Shown here piece by piece: positions 9,403-18,914 of a stretch of DNA of 40,073 bases. This DNA comes from Scenedesmus sp. ARA3 (Eukaryota; Chlorophyta; Chlorophyceae; Sphaeropleales; Scenedesmaceae): contig RWJK01000650.1 of the NCBI GenBank assembly GCA_004335835.1, positions 1 to 40,073 of the forward strand, given 5' to 3'. The first letter of the stretch is position 1; every line of letters begins with the position of its first letter. The translations under genes and the position numbers were made by a program. The notes below the pieces were generated by a model. That model made no database searches and was not told the DNA's origin. It was given only the letters and a program-made list of their open reading frames with translations.

Positions 9403-12400
9403 CCGCTGCTGCTGCTGCTGCTGCTGCTGTTGTGCTGCTGCTGCTGCTGCTGCTGCTGCCGCTGCATCAAGTGGCATCAAACTCACAGCTTGCGGTCTGC
9501 ATCTTGGTGTTGTGCTTGCAGGGTGTGTGCGCTGCACAGTGTACAACAACAACGCCATCAGGTACGGATAACTGGCGGTGAACTGCTGTGAGCACATGCT
9601 TTTCAAGGCACAAGTGTGACAAAAGTGACAGTTTTGCAGAAATGACAGAATGCATGTCTGCCATCTGGCACACAACTGCAATCTCACCGGCAACTTGCAT
9701 ATGCTGTGGCGTATAGCATGCAAAACTTCGTTACTTTGACCAGAAGTCCAGGTACATCCCCAACCGTTGTTCCTGACTGCTCACATGTCCACATGCAGGA
9801 GCCACCTCTGTCTTTTTTTCTGTGAGGGGACTTGCGGCCAATGTTGATGGCCTCACTTCAAACCCCAAAGGGCTGGCTGCGTTCAAGGAAGCGTTCACAG
9901 CTGCAGTGAAGTTGAGGTTCCCATCAGCAGAGGATGTTTTATCTAATATCCAGGTGCGGTTGGTCAACAGATCCCGCATTCAGCCGCCTAGCTCAGCCGC
10001 TACACCACACAGGCGTCGCTTGGAGAGCATCACCCCATCTCAAGTTGATGACGTGCAAGCCATTGTGGAGTACTGGGGTTCACTTGCTCCGCTGAAAGAG
10101 TTGTGGGATGAAGCTGGACGGAAGGTGGATGATGCTGAGCAGAAGGTTGGTGAGGCTTTTGGTGCCGTCGGTTCCCTCACTGCCACGCTGTCCAATGAAG
10201 TAGTCAGCAGGTTCAGCAGCCCTGTGCCCGAATCGTGCTTGAGGCTGACCCCAGTGAAAGATGCAAGTGGCACGCCCATTGGACCGGGCTCTGACACCCC
10301 CATCAAACGTGCTGCTTGCAAAGACATCGACTTGTGCATCATGCTGGACTCATCTGGCTCCATTGAGATGCCCTCAGAAGGTGGCTTTGTTGGTGGGTGG
10401 GCTGTTGAAAAGGAGCTTGCTGTCGGCATCATCAAGTCCTTGGGAAGTGTGCGCAACTTGCTTGTTGTCCGGTTTAATGAGGCCGCTGTCCCAGTCACAA
10501 CAAATGCCGGCAACATATCCCAGGCAATACTTGACATCAGGGCTGCCACGTACACATCCGGCGACACCAACATTACTGCTGCACTGAGAGCATGCAGCAC
10601 TGCCCTGGATGGGTTGCCGGCCGGCGGAACAACACCTATTGGACCCATCGTTGTGCTCATCACTGATGGCCAGGATGAGAATACAGCAGTGTCTGAAGCA
10701 TTCAACATCAAGTCCCACAAGTCCCAGTCGTACGCTTCTGCGCCAAAGATTTTCACGCTTGGCATGGGCGAGAAAGCCCAGGTAGGGTTGTTGAGGGCCA
10801 TATCATCCGGCACTGGGCGCGCTTTTCTGGCGTCTGATGGCTCTGCAGCAACACTGCTGGTGAACTCCCTAACCAAGACTGCGTGCGATCCTGCAACACT
10901 TGATCTCATGCAACCCACGCACTTTGGCATGACAGAAGCAGAGATGGCACAGTTTGGGTCCGTGGAAGGCAGCACCACAGCACCAGCGGCCACTGCTGCA
11001 CGCTGGGCATCAACCCATTATGTTCTGGCACTGATGTCGACCTTGGTGTACCGCGTCCCACTGACTGACCTCAACGGGGCATTTACCACACCGTACACTG
11101 GTGGCAACAAACTTTTCGACATTCTTCACGACATTGGCTTGCAGCAGTGGGCACATGTGGAGGTCGCCAATGCTGATCCAACGCTGAAGAAACTTGGGTT
11201 GCCTGACGCCCAAGTTTTCATCGCAAGTTCTGGTGCTGACATCATAGTGGCACTCCGTGGTTCACAAGAAGTGTCTGACTGGGTGACTGATCTTACTGTG
11301 TTGCCTTGCCCCTGGCCCCTGGATGTTGATGTTTCTGTTCACAAAGGATTCTTGTCCTATGCCTCAGTTGTTAATGTCGAAGTGGGAAAAACCCTGGCGT
11401 CCTTGGCAACCGGCAGCAACCAGCGTGTGTGGTTCACTGGCCACAGCTTGGGTGGAGCTGCAACCCAGCTGCTCGCGGCTTTGTTTGCAGGCCACAAAGA
11501 CTTGCCATCCAAGATGGAGATAGCCGGTGTCATTACGTTTGAGGCCCCCCTTCCAGGCGAGTGGCCTAGGCCTCCTGTGATCTGGATTGTGCTGCATGTA
11601 ACCAGCAGCTGTGGCTGCATATCTACGACATTGAAACTTGTGCAGCTGGATGGCGCTGCACCACCGCTGCGGCCAGCCAAGCGCACAGCCGCAGCAACTG
11701 TTTCTGCGAATCACGTAAGTACGGAAAGCCAAGCGTGCGAATATTGCAACAGCAGCTATCTCACACACTGTCTGCTTCCTCTGCCATCCCTGCACTGCAG
11801 GTACTACCGCATTTGCCACGCAGTACTACGACAAAGCATATGGTCTGCATGCCAAATCGATACGGTTTGTGCACGACCTTGACCCCGTGCCTTGCATACC
11901 ACCGGGCTACGCGTCAGCAGGCTATGTGGCAAGCTTCTCACGCCACTCACCAGTCATCGGTGCCTCAACCTACCAGCCTATCATGAGCCAGCTTGGCAAC
12001 ACCATCACCAAGCTTCCTCCAGGTTGTACGCTGATCAGTTTGAACTTCATAAGGCACACTAGCGCCAGCTACTTTCCCGTATTGGCAGAGGTTGCGCTGC
12101 AGAAGTGCTACACAGCAGTGTCTGGTGCAACGTTCAGTATCGGGCCCCACTGTGCTGACTTCTCCGGCATCACGGCCGACGCGCTTGCGTACATGGACGG
12201 GAACAAAGCTTTCATTGTAGGAAGCGTGCGGCAGAAGACGGGTTCCATTCAGCAGTCACCTCTGGGGGGATGGCACGTGTCATGCATGGCGGAGGAGGAC
12301 CACAACGACTTCCCTTTCATGTCAGCTGCCACCACGTGGATTGATGGCTCGTTCCTTGCTGGTCAGGAGCGGCTGTTCCTGGAGTCAAACCTCAACTACA

Positions 12401-12507
12401 TATCCTGCCGGCTTGGCAAGGCCAGAACACCATACAAGGACTGGAAGCCCAAAAACATTGATATGGAGCACATGGTGTACGCGGGCGAGCTGGATCTGCC
12501 AAACTAG
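8023..12507 (+). CDS. secreted VWA domain-class 3 lipase protein, 7 exons
   Basis: Exons 8023-8131, 8232-8320, 8535-8618, 8807-8854, 9522-9561, 9799-11556 and 11801-12507 total 2835 nt in one frame (944 aa). The N-terminus has a signal peptide (MKRLVVLFFLLHCAAAQ, in frame after the first ATG). A short Gly-rich and Cys-rich segment (CCPSK) follows, then an unassigned region ending in an HRRRLE motif at about residues 124-200. A VWA domain follows with a complete MIDAS: DSSGS (residues 307-311), SGDTN and ITDGQD. The C-terminal third is a fungal-type lipase_3 fold with nucleophile elbow GHSLGG (Ser673) and the Asp motif HDLDPVP (Asp737, possibly Asp735). The catalytic His was not pinned down. 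Intron 6 starts with GC (CCAG|gcgagt) and restores APLPGTTAFATQYYD. The 1758-nt exon is unusual among these intron-rich genes. Likely an extracellular or wall-associated acylhydrolase with metal-dependent adhesion. Exon 4 (8807-8854) is the least certain. Confidence 0.85.
9155..9466 (+). repeat. intronic (CTG)n/(CCG CTG)n repeat, about 310 bp
   Basis: Interrupted CTG trinucleotide repeat with regular CCG, occasional GTG, CTC and TTG units. It lies in intron 4 of the VWA-lipase gene, 56 bp before exon 5, so the transcript carries CUG repeats. All three plus frames and the minus frames are open (poly-Leu, poly-Ala, poly-Cys, poly-Gln, poly-Ser), which produces spurious long frames in this stretch. 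Confidence 0.95.
11557..11800 (+). other. GC-AG intron of the VWA-lipase gene
   Basis: Donor CCAG|GCGAGT and acceptor CTGCAG|GT. A GT donor cannot be found at this position, and this junction alone joins the two lipase halves in frame (EAPLPG-TTAFATQYYDKAYG). Confidence 0.8.
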
Positions 12508-12789
12508 TGTTCAGCAGGTCCTTGCTTGCGGTGAGGAATAGGTGATTTGGTCACCCTTAGCTTCAGCCGGTGGATGCAGTCAATGCATGCAATGCCATCA
12601 CGGCGTTTGCATCATCACACACACCTCGCTATGACTGTACGGCATGTGCACACGGAGTCACTGGTGATACATGGGCAGAAGTGAGGAGTTGCAGCACATG
12701 CGTGTCTTGGCTTTGTAGCAGTTGCCACACCAGACGTGAAGTTCAGCCACAACGGCACTGCATGTGCTGCAATGTTGGGTTGAGGATCA

Positions 12790-15660
12790 ACTTTTGAGGT
12801 AGCCTTGAAGGAGTGCCGAGTCTGCAGCGCGGCCTGCAAGTTGCATTTGTACACATTGCAATCACAGCAGGCCGCATCCTGTTGGGAGATCGATAGGCTT
12901 CTGTGCCTTGTGTCTGTTGCGTTTGCTGAATCCTGCATTATGGCATTAAGGAGGGACTGTCGTGTTGAGAACTTGCAATAGTTGGCTTGCATCTGGTGCA
13001 TTTTCTCCGTGCTGCAGTCAGGCTTGGCGCGAAGAGTGCTGGTAATAGGCACCGCCTGCGCCATGGATCTGACAGAATGTCAGATCAGCATCGAGCAGTG
13101 AAGCGCATTCACGTCATGCCTTGACCAGTTTGACGCGCTGCATCTTCCCTGCGACCCCGCCGTCGATTTGCGATTGTTGCGTCATGCATTCTGCTGCATT
13201 TGCTCCTTCCTGCAGTATAATGTTGATGCAGGATGCTGATAAAATGTTGAATCTGCAGCACGGCTAGTACCGCCATCAAGGTGGGCCGTGACCTGTTTGA
13301 TGCGCTGCTTACCTCACACACACCCTTGGGGAGATTGAAAGACTTGTGTGCCTGGTTTCTGCTGCTTTTCCTTCCATCCTGGAGTATGGTGTGCCGGGCA
13401 CGACAGGTGCTGCATTTGCCACAGATGTCAGAAGAGTGTTGATGCAACATTGTGGACTGCTGTGCATCCTAAGGCATCCTTTGGACTGTTCGATACGCTG
13501 CATGTTTCCTGCAACCGTGCTGAGGAGTTGCATTAGCTGTGTCCGGTGTCTAATGCCGCTGTTAAATATGCAGTCTGAAGTTTGGGCAGGGATGTCCCAC
13601 CAAAGAGTTGCATAGGCCGCTTATGCACTCAGGCTGTATCACATGTGTACACAAGGCGCTGTGTCACTCAAGGCACTGTGTCACAAAAAAATTCCCTGCT
13701 GCTGCTTGGGTTAGCTCCATCCTGCAGTCTTCTGCTAAGGAAAGTGCCATTAACTAGTTGCATCAGTTGTTTGGCTTGCGTCTGCTGCATTTGCTCCGCA
13801 CTGCAGTCTGGCTTTGGGGCAGGAGTGGCACTGCCCAACAAGTGCCTGTGATAGGTACTGCCCAGTGATCTTGACAGAGTGTTGATCCCAGCATCGAGGC
13901 CTGAAGCGCTTCCACATCACTCCTTGTCACCTTCAAGGCGCTGCATATTCCCTGCGACCTTGCCGTGAATTATGCATATGCTGCATGTCCTCCATCCTGC
14001 AGAATGATTTATGAATCTGCAGTGCGGGCGTCAAGCCATGCGGTGACCTGTTTGGTGCGCTGCTTACATCACACACACCCATGGGGAGATTGAAAGACTT
14101 GTGTGCCTGGTTTCTGCTGCATTTGTCTGCTGTTCTGCTTTCATCCTGGAACCTTGTGTGCTGGCCAGGACAGAGCCTGCTGCACATCTTGATAGAATGC
14201 TGATGCAGCATTGTACAATGTGAACTGCGGTGCATTCAAAGCATCCTCTGGACTGTTTGACGCGCTGCATGTTTCCATGCTGATAAGCTGCTCTGGTTTT
14301 TTTCTGTGTCTGCTGCCCTCGTTGAACCTGCAGCTGAAGCTTGCGAGCTGCGGCAGGAGTGTACTGCTGAGGAGTTGCAGAGGACGTGTCACACAGCGTT
14401 GTGTCACACAAGACAGTCTTGCCGCTGTTGCATTTGCTTCATCCTGCAGCCTGGTATTTTTGGCTTGAGTGGCACAGCCCAATAGTGCCTATGACAGGCA
14501 CTGCCCTTTGATGACGACAGAGTGGTGAATCAGCTTTGAGCCCTGAAGCACTTTCATGCCATGCTTGGACCTGCTTCATGCGCTGCATCCTCCTGCAGCC
14601 CCGCTCTTGAATCATGAGGTCTGCTGCATTTTGACCATTTCCTAATAAGTGTTGAATCTGCAGTGCGGCGAGCACCGCCATCACAGTAGGCGGTGACATG
14701 TTTTGATGCACTGCAGATCTCACTCAAACACATGGGGTGATTGAAAGACTTGGTTACCTGGTTCCTGCTGCATTTGCTGCATCCTGGGTTCTGGTGTCTC
14801 GGCCAGGGCAGGTGCTGCATGTGCCGCAAACCTTGATTGAGTGTTGAAGCAGAATTGAGACTGGAGTGTGGACTGCTTTTAAGGCAACCTGTGGACTGTT
14901 CGACATGCTGCATGTTCCCTGCAACCATGCCGAGGAGTTGCACTGGTTGTGTCAGCTGTCTGCTGCCGTCGTTGAATCTGCATTCTGAAGTTTGATCAGG
15001 AGAATCCCACTCTATAGTTGCAAATGCTGTGTTACGCAAACTGCTGTGCTGCACCACACAGTCTTGCTGCTGCAGCTGCATACGCTTCATCCTGCAATCT
15101 GGTGTTGCGGAAGGAGGACAACACCGTTGAGTGGTTGAGTGGTTGCCCAGTGAGCCTGTCATTGGCTCGAAAACGGGCTGTGTTCCCGTCGTGTAACACA
15201 CAAATCGTGAGTACCAGTGTTTGCACGTGTTTGCAACAGCTGCCTGGCTTTCGTCTGCCGCATGTGCTCCACACGCAGTCTTGAAGTGGGCAGAGTGACA
15301 CTCATCTGCAGCGCCATCCACCTTGACCAAGTGTTGATTCAGCACTGTAGCGTGCAGTGCATTCATGGCATCCTTCGAACTGTTTGACGCGCTGCATGTT
15401 CCATGCGACGTCACGGAGGCGTTCCCCACGTTATCTGCCTTCTGCGCTTGCTACATGTGCTCCATGCTGCACCCTGAAGTTTGGTCAGCTGACTGAGAAG
15501 TTGCACACGTTGTGTCTGGCGTCTGCTACTTTTGATCCATACTGCTGTCAAGTGTTGGTGCTGGAAAGTCCCAATGAAAAGCGTGTGTCTGGCGATTGCT
15601 GCATGCTCTCCATCCTGCCGTCTGGTGTTGAGGCGGACGTTTCACTGCAGTGTTGAGGCC
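12790..15660. repeat. degenerate higher-order tandem repeat array
   Basis: Related blocks recur with landmarks such as CTGTTTGACGCGCTGCATGTT (20-base core, variable) near 13130, 13292, 13484, 13936, 14048, 14251, 14568, 14697, 14894 and 15376. These fall into triads spaced about 110-200 bp, repeated every 630-810 bp. Longer matches join the block starts at 13288, 14045 and 14693 (GGGGAGATTGAAAGACTTGT, TGAATCTGCAGTGCGG). A shorter internal motif, CTGCTGCATTTGCTCCATCC, repeats within blocks. Frames in it are short and inconsistent between copies, so a coding role is unlikely. It may be a satellite or a decayed family of duplicated loci. Confidence 0.8.
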
Positions 15661-16692
15661 TGCATGTGTAAAGCAGCCTGCACCGCCGTCATGGCAGGCT
15701 GCATAATGCGCTGCGTTCATTACAAACCCGCCAGCAACTGCAAGTCACACGGCATGTCAGCCTTGTGTGTGTGTGCTGCACCTGCTCTCTGGCGCAGCCT
15801 GGGATGCAGGCAGCAGCACGTGCCACAACTTGAGGCGAGTCTTGCGCAGCGGCCTGCATCGCCACAGCCACCAGTTGCAATGCACGCTGCATTGCCCTTC
15901 TGTACTCTGTCTTTCTGCACGTTGTCTGTCATCTCACAAGAGTCACACCTACTGCACTACAAGGGTGACCCTTGTGTCCCCCTGGTGAGACAAAAGAATA
16001 AAACCCTTGCAAATTTAACCACCGGACTGCTGGACGGATTATAAGGATTAAACACAACACATGCAGGCCTTGATGTGGTGCCAGATCCGGGGTTGTGACT
16101 TAACCTGCAACACTTTGAAGCGCCATGAGTCGCTCACAGGGTGTGATGTTTGTAAGGCGACCTGCAACGCCGTGCAAGTGCTATTGACAACTGCTGGGCT
16201 TAGGGTGGTATCAAGCTTGCAATTGAAACAGCACTGGAGGAGTTTGCTTGACTGAATGTTCTTCGCTCACAGCTGCAGTGGCACAGAATGTATCACACCT
16301 GTGACAGTCTCTGTCTGTGGTACATCCTTGTCATCGGCCCTGACGAAACTGGCAGCGCCAGGCAGGCTTGACCTTACGCCTACTTTGAAGTTGTATTTCA
16401 CGTTCTTCAGTATGTTTAGCTCATGAAGGCTGCTTGACGCCATATAGCACTACAACCCGCACCCGAGACCTGTCCGGCACTGCCAACTCGTCGGGCGGAA
16501 TGTCCTGAGGGCCCAACCTGCTCTGCTGATGCATGCTTGTTACGACGCGGCTCTACAGTCATTCACGCGCCAGCCCTACTTACCAGCACTAGATCACACA
16601 CGCTGTATCTACAGTCTCAACCACCCTGCTCGACACATTCCAACTTTACACCACCAACCTTGCACCAGCATCATCATATGCTTGACCATATC
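15661..16692. other. stretch without a recognised gene
   Basis: An open plus frame at 15532-16044 is partly repeat-derived and has no recognisable motif. The frames on the minus strand (15689-15932) are equally unsupported. From 16045 to 16692 nothing is seen except the likely promoter of the following gene. Confidence 0.4.
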
Positions 16693-18303
16693 ATGTACAC
16701 CCTGTGCTCCAGGAGAGCCTTGATGGCCCTGCTCCTATGCCTGCATGCCCTCAGCCAAGGCACCGCCAGCAGCAGCAACAGCAGCACCACAGTACACAGC
16801 AGTGCCAGCTTGTCACAAATTATAGTGATGCTGCCTGGGACGAAATGGACACGCTGCTTCCCTAATGGCCGCATGAACATCGTCTTCAGTGTTAGCGCAG
16901 ATGCAGCAGGCGCTGTTTACTCTGGGCTGGCGCTGCCTGCACAAGCACAGGTAGGCTCCCGCAGTGGAGTCTGTAACAGTGCACACGGTACACTGAAGGA
17001 GGGTTCTGAGCACCCACAGTTGTGTTCAGGATCCACCTGTGGTACAAATTTCACTTTTGAATGTTCTGCAAGGGGCAGGCCAGCAGCAATGACAGCTGGT
17101 GCTCGTCAACACAGCAGTTGCGTTACACCTTGACATGTGCAACCCAACCTGTTTTCTCACAACAGTGATCCTTGCTCTGGTCCTGCTTCGACATGCCTGA
17201 TACACCCCGCAACCATGCACCGGCAACTGCAGAAGTGCAGCGCCAGCAAGCCCTGGTCCTGCAAGTGGCTACTATCCTGCGATGCTGCTGCCAGCTGCAA
17301 GCGCTTCTTCCCTGGAGAGATGTCAGGTGCTGGCATCAGCGCTGCCAGCAACTGCCGCTGCAGCATATCGAGCAGGAGTTCTGTGACCGTGAAACCCTGC
17401 TTGCAATTGACCGTCGCAGAGTTTCATGCTTGAGCCAGCAATTTGTGTTGTGCCTGGCAACAGCCGCGTTTGTTGGTTGCAGCAGTGCAGCACAGTTTGC
17501 AGGAGCACCTGCTGTCTCAGCCTGCTTTACACTACACTACAGGGACCGCAACGCTGCTGATAGTAGTGCTGAACTGCTGCAGGTTGACCCGTTGTTTGTT
17601 GCACAAGCTCCTGCAAGCTGGCCGACCTGCTGCTGCCACATGCACACCATGCATGCTGTTCCTGCAGGACGTGAGAAATGCCTTGTGCTATTGAACAGTG
17701 CTGAGGTAGAACAGCAGGTGGAGCTCAGCGTGCAGCTTCAATCTCCAGGTGAGCAGTTGTTGTGTGCTCTGGTTTGCGTCGCGGACAGAGTGCTGGTTAA
17801 GTTTGACTAATGCTTTGCTTGGTTGCGAGGTTGCTGCAGAAGCTGGTTGGTGCCAGACAGCTGAATGACCAATGAGGTGCAAAACTGCCAGCAAATAGGA
17901 TAAAGATTATGCACCCAGTTTGAGCGCAAGGCATGCGAGAACTGAGGTGCGAGACTCTTTGATGTTGCGTTGGACCCTATGTTGCAGCGTGGTACCCTTT
18001 GATAGCTTGAGCTGCCATGCTTTGTTCTGCAACTAACTTGCAGGAAGCTGGGGTGCGATCATCTTTGGAGTAGTGGCCACCTCGTGTGGCTTGCTGGGTG
18101 TCATGGCAGCCGGCTGCTACTCTGATGTGTCAGCGCTGATGGCCAACAGCAGGCAGAAGAAGCAGAAGCAGCAGCAGGCCGCTGCTGGATCCCGCAGGAG
18201 CAGCAAAGCGGGGCAGCCAGGCACGCCTATTGCTGCTGTGCAGCAGGTGCTGGGGATAGGACAGCAAGGGACAGCAGGCGCTGCAAGCCTGCACCAGCAC
18301 TGA
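16693..18303 (+). CDS. Cys-rich type I membrane protein, unknown family
   Basis: Exons 16693-16950, 17233-17326, 17668-17748 and 18044-18303 keep one frame (693 nt, 230 aa). The N-terminus RRALMALLLCLHALSQGTAS is a signal peptide. The ectodomain has Cys-rich sequence (KPWSCKW, CDAAASCKRFFPGE) and a beta-rich piece (EVEQQVELSVQLQ). Residues about 147-170 (AIIFGVVATSCGLLGVMAAG) form a TM helix, followed by a basic, Gln-rich cytosolic tail (RQKKQKQQQ, RRSSK). The join SPG-SWGAII across the last intron is exact. The family is not recognised. It could be a surface or flagellar-membrane glycoprotein, but this is only topology-based. An additional exon between 17326 and 17668 is possible. Confidence 0.65.
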
Positions 18304-18914
18304 GGTGTAAGCCCCAGATAGTGCGACATGCAGCGTAGTTGATGTTAACTTAAGGTCAGACTTGAATGATTTATGTCGAAGGTACTGCAGTACCAGCTGG
18401 CTGTGAGCTTTTTAAGTCTTCTACCGACTTGCTACCAGCGTCTCCGTTTGGTGTTGGGTTGCTACTCTTTGGCAACATGGCAGCCATGTACCAGCTTGCT
18501 AAGCCAGCAGCAGCAGGTGGTCTCTGTACTGCAAATGCATGCTGACGCAGCAGTGTGCAGTGTCAGCAGAACTGGGTGCCATACTGCTCGTGCCCTTCTG
18601 TCTGTGGCTGATCCTCTGGTGCAGGCCTTCTTAAAGCTACCTGCACCACCGCAACGCTCAGCACTGCTGAGGATGTCAAGGCAACACCCGCATGAGCTAG
18701 GGTTCGCATTTAGTAAGGCCTGCCAATGATACCCGCCCAGTAGTACCGAGTACAATAGTTCGCGACGATTCAGGTAACAGCTTTTAGGTTGTGGATACAT
18801 GTTGGCGGTCTCAGAGCCGATAGCTGATAAGGCATCACTTGTCGCGTTTGCCTGCCCGTGGCAAGACCGCTAGAAACGATAGCCGCGTGCTGCGCCGTTG
18901 TGCGTTTAGCTCAG
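18304..18914. other. intergenic, likely promoter of the patatin-like gene
   Basis: No supported exon. The frame at 18373-18729 has no family resemblance or splice context. Confidence 0.4.

Noticed and set aside
8883..9723. Long overlapping frames of poly-Leu, poly-Ala, poly-Cys, poly-Gln and poly-Ser
   Set aside because: All arise from the CTG repeat, which is open in every frame. The stretch is an intron of the VWA-lipase gene.
10040..10993. 317-codon frame on the minus strand
   Set aside because: Antisense shadow of the VWA exon, whose plus-strand translation carries a full MIDAS motif.
13309..15429. Frames within the 12.8-15.7-kb array as a tandem gene family
   Set aside because: Translations of corresponding repeat copies are in different frames and carry stops, so no shared protein is seen.
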